Origin: Francisellaceae bacterium
GTDB lineage: Bacteria > Pseudomonadota > Gammaproteobacteria > UBA6186 > Azoamicaceae
Reading direction: 5' to 3'
Assembly: GCA_018703155.1 (NCBI GenBank)
Contig: JABJGS010000027.1
Location: 1-42,742 of the forward strand
Length of the DNA stretch: 42,742 bases
Shown one piece after another: positions 27,387-37,972 of this stretch. The notes beneath the pieces were generated by a model. It was given only the letters and a program-made list of their open reading frames with translations. It was not told the DNA's origin and did no database searches. The position numbers were made by a program, and so were the translations under genes. Position 1 is the stretch's first letter. Each line of letters starts with the position of its first letter.

Positions 27387-28205
27387 ATGCCTGAATTACC
27401 TGAAGTTGAAAGTACTTTGCAAGGAATATCTCCATATCTCAAAGGAAATACTGCTAAAAAATGTATTATTAGAAGCCCAAAACTACGTTGGCCAATACCA
27501 AAAAATCTGAATTCTCTACTTGCCAAACAGAAATTAATTGATATTAGTCGGAGAGGTAAATATTTATTATTTAGCTTTACTTCTGGCACCATGATGATGC
27601 ATTTAGGTATGTCAGGGCATGTTAGAATATATCCTGACGGTGCTCCATTACCTCAGAAACATGACCACTTTGATCTGATTATGCAGAATTCATGCACGCT
27701 AAGATATAATGACCCACGCCGGTTTGGCTCCATATTATTTACCACTGCCGATCCATATGAACATAAGTTGTTAAGTAAAATTGGCCCTGAGCCTTTGGGG
27801 GCAAAATTTAATGCTAAATATTTAATATCTAAATGTAGGCACAGCAAACGACCAATAAAAACTTTTATTATGGATTCACATATAGTCCCAGGAGTTGGCA
27901 ATATCTATGCAAATGAATCATTATTTTCTGCGGGGATTTCTCCTCTAACAGTAACATCTACACTGACAATCAAACAATGTCAGAAATTATGTAAATCCAT
28001 CAAAAGTATTTTAAAAAAATCCATAAAACTTGGAGGCACAACGTTAAAAGATTTTACTAGCGCTGATGGAAAGCCTGGTTATTTTGCTCAACAACTTCTA
28101 GTCTATGGCCGAGAAGCACAGAATTGCTCCATATGTGAGGAGGTGTTACTTGGTATTAAAATGTCTAATCGACAAACTGTATACTGCCCTAACTGCCAAA
28201 CTTGA
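27387..28205 (+). CDS. mutM: Formamidopyrimidine-DNA glycosylase
   Basis: A 272-residue Fpg/MutM that removes 8-oxoguanine and ring-opened purines from DNA. The N-terminal Pro2-Glu3 catalytic pair is in MPELPEVE, the Lys region is SRRGKYLLF, the H2TH region includes VPGVGNIYANESLF, and the DNA-intercalation block contains LGGTTLKDFTSADGKPGYF. The C-terminal zinc finger is intact (C-x2-C-x16-C-x2-C). Length matches the family (about 270). It stands alone on the plus strand, divergent from the 627-aa orphan and convergent with yfhL. Confidence 0.96.
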   Translation: MPELPEVESTLQGISPYLKGNTAKKCIIRSPKLRWPIPKNLNSLLAKQKLIDISRRGKYLLFSFTSGTMMMHLGMSGHVRIYPDGAPLPQKHDHFDLIMQNSCTLRYNDPRRFGSILFTTADPYEHKLLSKIGPEPLGAKFNAKYLISKCRHSKRPIKTFIMDSHIVPGVGNIYANESLFSAGISPLTVTSTLTIKQCQKLCKSIKSILKKSIKLGGTTLKDFTSADGKPGYFAQQLLVYGREAQNCSICEEVLLGIKMSNRQTVYCPNCQT

Positions 28206-28273
28206 GACTTAGCTCTCCGTGAATGAAAAGGAATCTACAAGAACAGATAAGCCTTAACTAATAATAAGATACT

Positions 28274-29006
<733 letters not shown>

Positions 29007-29008
29007 AA

Positions 29009-30037
29009 TTAAGCCTCTTTGGTATAGGAAAGAACAGTATCACATACAATACTAATAGCATCAGGGTCTACATCCGGCATTATACCATGCCCAAGATTAA
29101 ATATTTGACCTGGTTCACCTTTAAAAGCGTCAAGAACTATATTGACTTCATCAATTAAAGTATCAGTAGGTGCGTAAAGAGCATATGGGTTTAAGTTACC
29201 TTGCAAGGCAACCTTCTTTTTCACAGCATCTCTTGCTGCAATTAAACTAGTATATTGGTCAATACCAAGGGCATCACACCCAATAGATGCTTGCTCTGCC
29301 AGCATGTTTCCGGCACCTTTGGAGAAAACTATTATTGGAACATTAGGACACTCAAGTTTAAACATACGAACAACTTGTGTAATACTTGCTAAAGATAGCT
29401 CTTTATACAAATGTGGCGGCAATATTCCAGCCCAGCTATCAAAAATCATAACTGCATCAGCTCCAGCTTTAGCCTGACTTATTAAATGATTAGCCACTAG
29501 TGGTGTTAAAGTATCAAGAAGATTGTTAACAAAATTTCTATTTTCATATATCATTTTTTGAGTATTTGGAAAGTTATTTTTACCTTTACCTTCTAACATA
29601 TAAACACCAACTGTCCAAGGGCTACCAGCAAATCCTATAAGAGGCACTTTCAATTCTTGCTTAGTTGCAGCAATAGATGAATACACATAAAGTAATTCTT
29701 CAGAAACAGAATTTATATTTAATTTTTTTAAATCAGCAATACTTTGCAATGGTGAAGCAAATACTGGCCCTTTATTTTCAACAAAATCCAACTCCATTCC
29801 CATTGCATTAGGTATTACTAATATATCGGAAAATATTATAGCTGCATCTAAAGGATAGCGAGCAAAAGGTTGTAATGTTGCCTCTATAACAAGGTCTTGA
29901 TTCTTACAAAAATCAATGAACTTTTTGGTTTTAGTCCGAAGATTGCGATATTCTGGCAAATATCTTCCAGCTTGGCGCATAAACCATATTGGCGGCCTAT
30001 CGACTGGTTCTTGCTTTAATGCCTTTAAAAACCGCAT
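29009..30037 (-). CDS. hemE: Uroporphyrinogen decarboxylase
   Basis: A 342-residue HemE that decarboxylates uroporphyrinogen III to coproporphyrinogen III in heme synthesis. Active-site blocks [35 protein letters not shown], and [18 protein letters not shown] are intact, as are the later [10 protein letters not shown] and the C-terminal [13 protein letters not shown]. It begins 2 nt after damX and ends 2 nt before coaD, so it is tightly co-transcribed with the aroK operon. Confidence 0.96.
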   Translation of the reverse strand: MRFLKALKQEPVDRPPIWFMRQAGRYLPEYRNLRTKTKKFIDFCKNQDLVIEATLQPFARYPLDAAIIFSDILVIPNAMGMELDFVENKGPVFASPLQSIADLKKLNINSVSEELLYVYSSIAATKQELKVPLIGFAGSPWTVGVYMLEGKGKNNFPNTQKMIYENRNFVNNLLDTLTPLVANHLISQAKAGADAVMIFDSWAGILPPHLYKELSLASITQVVRMFKLECPNVPIIVFSKGAGNMLAEQASIGCDALGIDQYTSLIAARDAVKKKVALQGNLNPYALYAPTDTLIDEVNIVLDAFKGEPGQIFNLGHGIMPDVDPDAISIVCDTVLSYTKEA

Positions 30038-30039
30038 TT

Positions 30040-31761
30040 TTATTTCCTTTTAGATTTGATAATAGAGCTATGAATCGACTCATAATCACGCAACCAAGGA
30101 TTCATATCAGCTATTGCTTTAGGTAGTCTTTTCATAGCTTTATTAGCGTCATTTTTTGACACAAATTGTCCGTATATTAGAACGAACCAAGGCTTACCAT
30201 TTAACGTTGATGTATAGTAGTATGTATCTTTTAAATTATTATGATGTATGAAATCTTTTATCTTTTCCTCTTGACTACTAGCGACTAATTGCCATCCAAA
30301 TTTCACTGAGGACATAGCCAGCAATTTATTTTCATTAACACTATAAAGTGAAGAAGATTTTTTCTGAGTTGTGGTTGTTTTTCCAGCCTCATTCAAACTT
30401 CTGTTTGGCTCAAGATTTGATACTTTTAAAGTCTTAGGTTTTAAATTAGATTCAATTTTTCGTACTAATGGCTGTGGGTTTAAATTTTTAACATTTACGA
30501 TATGTGATGGTGGCTTAATTAAATTTTCATCTATAGGCATTTTATCTTCATGTTGTGTCGCTATTTTAGGAGTGTCCATTAATGCTTGAATGTCATCTTG
30601 GTTTTTTGTTTTATCATCTGCAATTCTCTCTTTTACTAATTGTGCTATGCTCTGTGAAGTTTGCACATCATCATTATTAGTAACCTGTGGTACTGATTTA
30701 GGTTTTGTTATATTTTCTGGAGATTTTATTTCTATTGTAGATCCAGAATTCAATGTGGATTCACTTATATTAGCTTTTGGTGATTTTTGCTCTATTTTTG
30801 CAGCTTTTGCACTTAATTTAATACTGTCAGATATAGATTTGGGTTGCTCTAGCTTAACTTCATCAATTGACGTTGGTATGTTAACAGTAGTTTGAGTATG
30901 ATTATATTTACTCTTATCTAAAATCCAACTAATAGATAGATACCCTAACCCTAAGACAATTGCCCCAAGGACAATTTGATATCTGCGTTTGCTTATCTTT
31001 GGTTTTACTGAGGGTAACTCCTTACCATCAATAATTTTCTGTGAAACTTCAATAATATTTCCAACGATACCTGAACTTACTTGTTGTAGTTTAACGAGTA
31101 AATCTCCGGTAATTGGCATTTGTGTCTTGGTCCCAGATAAATGCCACTGACACCATAAAAAAGCCTCTGTTTCATCAATACTAAATGGCTCCAACTCTAA
31201 ATTATGTATTTTACCTTGTATATTATTTTCTAAATTCAATCTATCTATTGACTTGCCAAACATAGGATTTGCGAACAATACCAAATGCAACTTAACATCT
31301 TTTGTATTAGATAAACTTAAATCAATTAAATTTTTAATAATATCTTGTGCATATTCATTCGCATCATCAACAAGTAACACCCATGGCCTTGTATCGTCAC
31401 TATTTGACTGTGAATCATCACCATCCCAAGGCAAACTGAACCCTTCAGCTATTTGGCGCATAACCTCTTCAACACTAGATTTAATATTGCCCGCAAGAGT
31501 AGTTACCTTAAAGCCTTCTTGCATATCGCGAACCAAAGTCTCAACTAATACACTTTTTCCAGTTTTTCTAGCACCAGTAATTAAAATGACACTCTCACTA
31601 TATCGACAGATCTGTGGCACGATATCAAGATAACGGCCCCAACATCCACCTCGAAAATATTTATGATCCTTTACTTGTACATCTTCAGCTACTTGTAAAT
31701 TTTCATCTACTTGTAAATCTTCAGCAATTTCATCATTAACATACTTATCAACACTTTGCAT
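30040..31761 (-). CDS. damX: DamX-like cell division protein (AAA ATPase plus SPOR)
   Basis: A 573-residue single-pass inner membrane protein. An N-terminal AAA/ExeA-type domain has Walker A GARKTGKS (about 58-65) and a Walker B-like WVLLVDDA. A membrane helix follows at about 262-281 (IVLGAIVLGLGYLSISWIL), then a long low-complexity Lys/Ser/Pro-rich linker. The last 80 residues are a SPOR domain (GWQLVASS to SIHSSI), which binds denuded peptidoglycan at the division site. The extreme N-terminus carries a short internal repeat (DLQVDENLQVAEDVQV). It overlaps aroB by 14 nt, the usual aroB-damX pairing. Confidence 0.88.
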   Translation of the reverse strand: MQSVDKYVNDEIAEDLQVDENLQVAEDVQVKDHKYFRGGCWGRYLDIVPQICRYSESVILITGARKTGKSVLVETLVRDMQEGFKVTTLAGNIKSSVEEVMRQIAEGFSLPWDGDDSQSNSDDTRPWVLLVDDANEYAQDIIKNLIDLSLSNTKDVKLHLVLFANPMFGKSIDRLNLENNIQGKIHNLELEPFSIDETEAFLWCQWHLSGTKTQMPITGDLLVKLQQVSSGIVGNIIEVSQKIIDGKELPSVKPKISKRRYQIVLGAIVLGLGYLSISWILDKSKYNHTQTTVNIPTSIDEVKLEQPKSISDSIKLSAKAAKIEQKSPKANISESTLNSGSTIEIKSPENITKPKSVPQVTNNDDVQTSQSIAQLVKERIADDKTKNQDDIQALMDTPKIATQHEDKMPIDENLIKPPSHIVNVKNLNPQPLVRKIESNLKPKTLKVSNLEPNRSLNEAGKTTTTQKKSSSLYSVNENKLLAMSSVKFGWQLVASSQEEKIKDFIHHNNLKDTYYYTSTLNGKPWFVLIYGQFVSKNDANKAMKRLPKAIADMNPWLRDYESIHSSIIKSKRK

Positions 31762-32797
31762 ATGACATCCTCAATGTCTCTAGATCCCTAAAATGCACGT
31801 TATTACATACTATTGTGCTTCCAATACTATTTAACAACAATAATTTCACACCATTTCCAGTATTTTTTTTATCCTTGAGCATCTGTGAATATAATTGCTC
31901 CATTGATACCAATGGGTGCTGGCAATTTAAACCAAATATAGACAGTAGCTGTAAAATTCTCTCATAGTCATTATCAGATAACAAACCCATGTCAACAGAT
32001 AGTTTGCCGGCCAACTTCATACCCATAGCTACTGCCTCACCATGCATTATCGCATGAGAACTAGTAGACTCAATAGCGTGAGCAAAAGTATGACCGAAAT
32101 TCAAAATAGCTCTAATACCATTAATGTCTTCCACATCCTGATGAACAATATCAGCCTTATATCTTAAACACCTGTTAACCATAGTCATTAGTATCTTCTC
32201 TTCTCTATCTACAATAGAAGTGCTATGTTCTAAAAGCCAGTAATAGAAATCTTCTTTGTATGCCAAAGCATACTTACATACCTCAGACAAGCCATTCTTG
32301 TAATCTCGTGTAGACAAGTATTTAAGCAAACCTATATCACAATATATTTTCTCAGGTTGATGCAATGCTCCGAATATATTTTTAATATTAAAACCATTAA
32401 TGCCAACTTTGCCACCCAAACAAGCATCTGCCTGTGAAAGTAATGTTGTTGATACCACCTGCCATTTTATACCTCTCATATAAATGCTTGCCGCAAATCC
32501 AACAACATCACTTATTAAACCACCACCAATCGCTATAACTGTGTCAGTACGCTTTAGTTGCAACCTAACAAATTGGTCCAAAAGACCATTAATACTATCC
32601 CAACTTTTCTGAGACTCACTCCATTGCACACGAATCACCTCATATGCAGAAAGTGATATTTTACTGTTAATTATTTCAAATAAATTTTCATCAATTACCA
32701 ATACTGAACTATCAGAAAAAATTTCCTTATAATCATTATTGGTTAATGTTTCCACCCAAATATTAGTTTTACTTTTTACAGTTAAATTTAACTCCAT
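31748..32797 (-). CDS. aroB: 3-Dehydroquinate synthase
   Basis: A 349-residue NAD- and zinc-dependent AroB that converts DAHP to 3-dehydroquinate in the shikimate pathway. The NAD-binding and active-site blocks GGGLISDVVGFAASIYMRG and STTLLSQADACLGGKVGIN are intact, as is the zinc-ligand block LNFGHTFAHAIE followed by HGEAVAMGMKLA. It overlaps aroK by 10 nt at its start and damX by 14 nt at its end. Confidence 0.96.
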   Translation of the reverse strand: MELNLTVKSKTNIWVETLTNNDYKEIFSDSSVLVIDENLFEIINSKISLSAYEVIRVQWSESQKSWDSINGLLDQFVRLQLKRTDTVIAIGGGLISDVVGFAASIYMRGIKWQVVSTTLLSQADACLGGKVGINGFNIKNIFGALHQPEKIYCDIGLLKYLSTRDYKNGLSEVCKYALAYKEDFYYWLLEHSTSIVDREEKILMTMVNRCLRYKADIVHQDVEDINGIRAILNFGHTFAHAIESTSSHAIMHGEAVAMGMKLAGKLSVDMGLLSDNDYERILQLLSIFGLNCQHPLVSMEQLYSQMLKDKKNTGNGVKLLLLNSIGSTIVCNNVHFRDLETLRMSYAKC

Positions 32798-33315
32798 CGA
32801 ACAACCTCTTGAACATGAGCTAATGCCTGCTCATTAACTTCATCACAATTCAAATTGTCTGTAATAATAGTTAATGTTGCTATTTCTTGATACAAATGTT
32901 CTCTAATTTTTTGTAGATTACTTAAGGTGTCAATTAATGTTTCCATACTATCAAGTAAAAATCTATCTCCAAAGTTAGACTCCAATCTTCCCACACAACA
33001 TTTCACTGAAGTTTTAAGATAAATAACACAACCAGAATTGCTAATAATCGATCTGTTTTTTTCGAGTAAAACACTTCCACCTCCGGTTGCAATCACAATA
33101 TTTCCCACTGCCGACAATTCATCTAAAATTAAAGATTCAACAACTCTAAATTTTGCTTCACCATATTTTTTAACATATCGTTTAATTGTGCTTCCTATTC
33201 TTTCCACAATCAAATCATCCATATCTCTATGCGGAACATTGCAACTCTCAGATAGCTGTCTTGCCAAAATTGATTTACCAGACCCCATGGGACCGATACA
33301 GTAAACTCTACTCAT
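32788..33315 (-). CDS. aroK: Shikimate kinase
   Basis: A 175-residue shikimate kinase. The P-loop is GPMGSGKS (residues 8-15). The shikimate-binding DMDD, the KFRVVE arginine and the ATGGGSVL glycine triad are present. It is the first gene of the aroK-aroB-damX-hemE-coaD-yfhL operon. In most gammaproteobacteria it follows pilQ directly; here it is separated from it by a Nudix-like gene and the pilQ terminator, so it needs its own promoter in 33316-33469. Confidence 0.95.
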   Translation of the reverse strand: MSRVYCIGPMGSGKSILARQLSESCNVPHRDMDDLIVERIGSTIKRYVKKYGEAKFRVVESLILDELSAVGNIVIATGGGSVLLEKNRSIISNSGCVIYLKTSVKCCVGRLESNFGDRFLLDSMETLIDTLSNLQKIREHLYQEIATLTIITDNLNCDEVNEQALAHVQEVVRWS

Positions 33316-33469
33316 ATTTCAAACAATAATAAATTAAGATCAGTAAATACTACCATACACCAGTTTTGCATACATGGCTCTCTGAAAAGCTCTTCTATAA
33401 GGCACCTGTAGTGAATTACTGAAAAACAAATGCTCTTAGTTACAATATTTTGTCTGCCAACTATCTAAT

Positions 33470-34393
33470 TCATAAATCGTTAATAGAAATACTTTCTTTA
33501 AACCTTTTAGCTCTTGTTTCTTCTACAACCCTTTTTGTCGAAGGATAGACTTCTTCGTCTATTGGATAATTTCCCAAAGACAGTGATATCTCTTGTTTTT
33601 CTAAGTTAATTTGACTTAAATTAACCCATTCAGATCTTATGATTTCATTACCATGCAACTTTTCTAAAACTGGCAATCCATTATAATTAAATGTTATTAA
33701 GTATATTGGTATATATGCACTAGGAACATCAACAGAATCAAATACTTTTATTTCAAATTTATTACCCTTACTTTCTTCGATTTTTTTTAAATTCAATCCT
33801 GTTTCTTCCTTTGTCTCTCTATATGCAGTTTCTATCAATGATAGGTCTTCTGTATAGTTGTCATCCGGTATCTCACCTTGTAAATATTTAGTTTTGGCTT
33901 TTTTATATTCTTCATTATGATTAACCTTTAAGTCTAACTTATTTTTCATATCAATATTTCTTTCTGCTTCTTCAGAAACGGCATGTGGAGTACTAGAGCC
34001 ATATGTTCCGTTATAAAATCCCGATGGTGGAGCAGTGACGAGGACTTGCTTACCATTAACAACTCTATTTTGTAACGTGATCAGCAAATAATCTTTATTA
34101 TTATTCATATCATGGGCAATAACATGTGCTACAGCACCAGTATAGCGAGGCTTAAATACAGACACCCACAATTCATCTCTATTCATATTTTTTCTATCTA
34201 TAACATGCCGTTGAAGACGCCATGTTTTCTGTTGCTCTGATATTGTCATAAGCGATGTGTTATATGACGGATTACTCAGTCCAATATAATAACCAGCCAT
34301 CCCTGACATTACTACAGAAATGAAAATAACAGCAGGCTTCTTTATAGACTTACAACAAATTCTCTTGACTGCATTTAGAATAGAATAAAACAT
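33470..34393 (-). CDS. Membrane-anchored Nudix-like protein
   Basis: A 307-residue protein with an N-terminal basic region and one membrane segment (about 21-40, AVIFISVVMSGMAGYYIGLS), then a Nudix-like domain. The core of the Nudix box, RETKEETGL at 192-200, keeps the metal-binding REXXEE residues, but the upstream half lacks the usual Gly and Glu. A charged insertion of roughly 50-60 residues (about 138-185) separates it from the preceding APPSGFYNG loop. Nudix enzymes cleave nucleoside diphosphates linked to other groups; the substrate here is unknown. It interrupts the normal pilQ-aroK neighbourhood and looks like an insertion. Confidence 0.65.
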   Translation of the reverse strand: MFYSILNAVKRICCKSIKKPAVIFISVVMSGMAGYYIGLSNPSYNTSLMTISEQQKTWRLQRHVIDRKNMNRDELWVSVFKPRYTGAVAHVIAHDMNNNKDYLLITLQNRVVNGKQVLVTAPPSGFYNGTYGSSTPHAVSEEAERNIDMKNKLDLKVNHNEEYKKAKTKYLQGEIPDDNYTEDLSLIETAYRETKEETGLNLKKIEESKGNKFEIKVFDSVDVPSAYIPIYLITFNYNGLPVLEKLHGNEIIRSEWVNLSQINLEKQEISLSLGNYPIDEEVYPSTKRVVEETRAKRFKESISINDL

Positions 34394-34723
34394 TAATACA
34401 CCTTTGAAAACAAAATCACTTATAGACTGCCTCCAAAGTTGTTCTCATAGAGTCATGCAGCCAGACTAACATCTGACACCATAAAACATAATATTCAAAT
34501 TATCAAATCTTACAAATTAAAAAGAATTTAATTCTGTTGCGGTGTTTATATTAAGCTCATAACGACCACAGCTGGACACCTACATCATAGGATCTCGCAC
34601 TCAATCTATGGTTGATTCTATTTGGTCTAGATTTGTATTAACACTGAAAATACCAGGAACACTTATTCAATAAAAACGGCGTAGCAAACAACCCTACGCC
34701 AAACCCGCAACTTTTAAATACGA
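34394..34723. other. Intergenic region between pilQ and the Nudix-like gene
   Basis: About 330 nt. The part next to pilQ holds the terminator at 34671-34700; the rest must contain the promoter of the Nudix-like gene, but no convincing hexamer pair was found. No gene remnant or repeat was recognised. Confidence 0.4.
34671..34700 (-). terminator. Rho-independent terminator after pilQ
   Basis: On the minus strand, GGCGTAG and CTACGCC form a perfect 7-bp GC-rich stem with a 9-nt loop, followed by G and five T residues. It lies about 24 nt after the pilQ stop and closes the pilMNOPQ operon. Confidence 0.87.
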
Positions 34724-36784
34724 TTATGTTGTTAATCTATTATTAACGATCCGAGGAGTTATAAATATTATTATCTCAGTCTTAATTTTATTGTTTGATT
34801 TAGATCTGAACATTGCTCCCAAAATCGGTATATCACCTAAAAATGGTACTTTCTGGCTAATTCTTGCAGTTTCAAGTTTATAAATACCCCCAATTACGAC
34901 TGTTTCTCCATTATCAACTAAGGCATGAGTTTTTAGCTTAGTTGTATCAATCGTAGACGAGCTCCCTGCAGCTAATTTATCATTATGAATATCCATTTCC
35001 ATACTAATTTTATTATCTGGCGTTATTTTAGGTGTCACTTCTAACTTTAACACAGCTTCTTTATAAGTTTGTGTTGGTGTAGCACCATCTTGTGCCACTT
35101 GAGTTGTAACGAACTCTTGCCCACTTTCAATCGTTGCTGTTTGGTTATCTTGAGTAAGTAATTTAGGCCTTGATGATACGCTAGCTTTACTTTCAGCTTC
35201 TAACGCTTTTAACTCAAGGTCTAAAATTGTTCCCCCAGGTAATCTTGCAAGTGAAAAACCAAACCCTGAATCACCTTTGAAATCAACTGATGCTGGCAAA
35301 GTTAAATCTTTAATTGCATCAAAAAATGGTCCTCTTTCAACTAATTTAGTTGATGTGCCCTCAGCAATAGCAGAGGCTTTTAGACCTGTTGAGCCAATTC
35401 CTAAAGGATATTTTCCTAATCGTGTTGATAATGCACCATTTATTGCTGCTGAAAACACTCCACCATTTTTATCTGTAGTCTCAACAATTTGAGCCTCGAT
35501 CATAACTTGCTTAACAGGAATATCAAGCACATAAATCATTTTTTTAATTTCACCAAGTTGCTTTTCTGTTTCTTTTATCAGCAAAGTATTGGTCCTCTCA
35601 TCTACTGACACTTGACCTCGGTCAGATAGCAATGAGGAATTACTACTTTTAATTAAATCAGCCAAGGACCGTGCTTCCGCATAGTTAATTTTAATAAATT
35701 CTGAGTAAAGTGTTTCTAGTTGCATTTTCGATTTTTCATTCTCAAGTTGAATTTGCTCACGTGCCTGGATTACTTCAGTTGGGGCAATTTGTAAAATATT
35801 ACCCATTTCCCTTTTAGCTAATCCATTAGTTTTCAAAATCAAATCGAAGGCCTGATCCCAAGGCACATCTTTTAAGCTTAATGTTGTTGTACCATCAATA
35901 CCATCACTTAAAATAACATTCATACCAGTAAATTGAGCTAACTTTTCTACTAATCCTTTAGTGTCTGCATCTACTACACTCAGAGATACTTTTTCTCCAT
36001 TATATTTAAACTGTTGCTCTTTTTGGCCACCACCACCACTGGAATTTTTAGGTTTGACTGCAAGAGTATACTCATTATCTACCTGATATGAGATATTTTC
36101 ATTACTCCCATCCGTACTTACACTCATGCTAACATTCTTACCGATCCTCTTAAATGACATCTTCTTGATTGGTGTCCCAAAATCTCGCACATCATAATCT
36201 CTCAACAAGCGGTCGGGAATTCCCATACCCATAAATTCAACTATCAGATTGTTATTTTCTTCTCGTAAATCTATGTTGGGCTTATTTTCACCAATATCAA
36301 TAATTATGCGCCCATCATCATTTTCACCTCGACGAAAATCAATTGACCTAATACTGTTTTTTTCAATTTTATATTCTTTTGCACCTGCAGACTCAAAGCT
36401 AATTGCAATATTGTTACCTTTGCGATAAATTTTATATGGAACTAATGCTTGAGCATCTAAAACCACCCTGGTTCTACCTGGAATACTTGCCACTTGGAGC
36501 CTACTAAGCACTCCATAATCAACCTGCTGGTCTTGTTCTACTTTAGGTAAATTTTCGCCAACATCTATAAAATCAAAAATATATTTTGCCGGTTCTTCTA
36601 ATGAAAAATGTTTTGGTTCAGGAACTGCACCATTGAACTTTAATAATATTTGAGATTTATTACCATCAAGCTCCTGCCCCTGAATGCCAATCAAGTCTAC
36701 TGCCGCACATACACTGTAAAATGAACCCAATGCAACTGCGAGAATAGCTTTTGATATGAATTTCACCTGCCTATGTATTCTCAT
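34724..36784 (-). CDS. pilQ: Type IV pilus secretin PilQ
   Basis: A 686-residue outer membrane secretin through which the type IV pilus (or competence pilus) passes. The signal peptide (about 1-28) is followed by two AMIN domains (roughly 30-235) that bind peptidoglycan. A Gly-rich spacer (SSGGGGQ) leads to the N0/STN domain (VSLSVVDADTKGLVEKLAQF) and an N1 domain. The C-terminal secretin domain has the signature VVIGGIYKLE followed by KVPFLGDIPILGAMFRS. All parts are intact. It is the last gene of pilMNOPQ, 22 nt after pilP. Confidence 0.95.
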   Translation of the reverse strand: MRIHRQVKFISKAILAVALGSFYSVCAAVDLIGIQGQELDGNKSQILLKFNGAVPEPKHFSLEEPAKYIFDFIDVGENLPKVEQDQQVDYGVLSRLQVASIPGRTRVVLDAQALVPYKIYRKGNNIAISFESAGAKEYKIEKNSIRSIDFRRGENDDGRIIIDIGENKPNIDLREENNNLIVEFMGMGIPDRLLRDYDVRDFGTPIKKMSFKRIGKNVSMSVSTDGSNENISYQVDNEYTLAVKPKNSSGGGGQKEQQFKYNGEKVSLSVVDADTKGLVEKLAQFTGMNVILSDGIDGTTTLSLKDVPWDQAFDLILKTNGLAKREMGNILQIAPTEVIQAREQIQLENEKSKMQLETLYSEFIKINYAEARSLADLIKSSNSSLLSDRGQVSVDERTNTLLIKETEKQLGEIKKMIYVLDIPVKQVMIEAQIVETTDKNGGVFSAAINGALSTRLGKYPLGIGSTGLKASAIAEGTSTKLVERGPFFDAIKDLTLPASVDFKGDSGFGFSLARLPGGTILDLELKALEAESKASVSSRPKLLTQDNQTATIESGQEFVTTQVAQDGATPTQTYKEAVLKLEVTPKITPDNKISMEMDIHNDKLAAGSSSTIDTTKLKTHALVDNGETVVIGGIYKLETARISQKVPFLGDIPILGAMFRSKSNNKIKTEIIIFITPRIVNNRLTT

Positions 36785-36806
36785 TTTTTGTCAATCCCTT
36801 TCGCGG

Positions 36807-37331
36807 TTAATTTACTAATTTTAAAGATGTTTTTTGTTCTGCTATTTCACCACTACCATCATCCCACTTTTCTACAATAAAGATTTCCGTGGATGTTATA
36901 TCTACTATTCGGCCAGCATTTTGTCCAACATAATTTCCCACTTGAACCTTGTGCATTAAACCTTCAGCATCTTGAATTAAACCCCATACATTTTCTTTGC
37001 TCCTTATTACACCTTTAAGCTGTAATGCAGCTAATGGATAAGCTTCTAAATATTCAACTTTCCTGCGAGCATCCCTAATTGACTTCAATCCACTGGAAAG
37101 ATTTTGTGCCGCTGGTTGATTTCGAGCTTGCACTGGCAAAGAAAATGGATTTCTCAAATGAAAAGCTTCATATGAAACCCTCTCAACATGTTTCATTTCA
37201 GGCAAAGCTCCAATAGCTCCACGAGACTTGCTTTTAGTCTTTGCAACAAATTCTTTGACATCACCTTCATTACCTGAGCACGATATAAGCAAAGCAGTAA
37301 AAACGAAAATGATAATGCTTTTAATTTTCAT
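36807..37331 (-). CDS. pilP: Type IV pilus lipoprotein PilP
   Basis: A 174-residue inner membrane lipoprotein that links the PilMNO platform to the PilQ secretin. A signal peptide with the lipobox LISC (Cys18) is present. A disordered linker carries RNPFSLP. The C-terminal beta domain has LAALQLKGVIRSKENVWGLI-type text and VQVGNYVGQNAGRIVDI, typical of PilP. Its start overlaps the end of pilO by 4 nt. Confidence 0.92.
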   Translation of the reverse strand: MKIKSIIIFVFTALLISCSGNEGDVKEFVAKTKSKSRGAIGALPEMKHVERVSYEAFHLRNPFSLPVQARNQPAAQNLSSGLKSIRDARRKVEYLEAYPLAALQLKGVIRSKENVWGLIQDAEGLMHKVQVGNYVGQNAGRIVDITSTEIFIVEKWDDGSGEIAEQKTSLKLVN

Positions 37332-37957
37332 TTACGACTCCCACTTTTATCTGATATTGACCAGTATGTCCTAGCATCCACCTTCATAACCAGCATATTG
37401 CTGGCATTTTCATTTGGGGTTTTGCTAAGACTTTTCGGATGGGTAATTTCAAAATCATGCAATGTTACAATTCTAGATAACTTAGACACATCATCAACGA
37501 ATCCACCTAGGCTATGATAATCCCCTACTAATTCTAATTTAATAGGCAACTCAGCATAGAAACCTTTTGATTCTTTTTTCCCCGGTTGCAACAGCTGAAA
37601 TCTTACACCATTTGCTGCAGCTTGCTGTGATATTTCCTCAATTAATGATGGTATTCTCACCTCTGATGGCAGCTGCCTCAATAGAGTTTTAAATAAACTT
37701 TGCATTTCAGTCATTTGTTTTTTATATGCATCCAAATTGATTGCTTGGTCATAACTAGATTTAAACTGCTTCCTTTTATTCTTTTCAAGTTTAACGGAGC
37801 TTGACAATTTGCTTATTGGCTCCTGCAGTGATACAAAATATCCTGTAACGAAAGATCCAACGAGTACAATTATTAGCACGACCATTTTTAAATTTTTAGG
37901 CCATATCCCTATCTCATCAAACCTTAGACTTCCTAAATCTATTTCATTTAAATTCAT
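37328..37957 (-). CDS. pilO: Type IV pilus assembly protein PilO
   Basis: A 209-residue bitopic inner membrane protein with one N-terminal membrane helix (about 24-45), a coiled coil, and a ferredoxin-like periplasmic domain containing LPSEVRIPSLIEEISQQAAA and the ELPIKLELVGDYHSLGGFVD block typical of PilO. It pairs with PilN to form the alignment complex. It lies 15 nt after pilN and overlaps pilP by 4 nt. Confidence 0.92.
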   Translation of the reverse strand: MNLNEIDLGSLRFDEIGIWPKNLKMVVLIIVLVGSFVTGYFVSLQEPISKLSSSVKLEKNKRKQFKSSYDQAINLDAYKKQMTEMQSLFKTLLRQLPSEVRIPSLIEEISQQAAANGVRFQLLQPGKKESKGFYAELPIKLELVGDYHSLGGFVDDVSKLSRIVTLHDFEITHPKSLSKTPNENASNMLVMKVDARTYWSISDKSGSRK

Positions 37958-37972
37958 CTTCCTTAAGCCTTC

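Noticed and set aside
31680-31745. Repeat in the damX N-terminus as a tandem-repeat or regulatory element
   Set aside because: It is a short imperfect in-frame repeat of DLQV-like units inside a coding region; it needs no other explanation.
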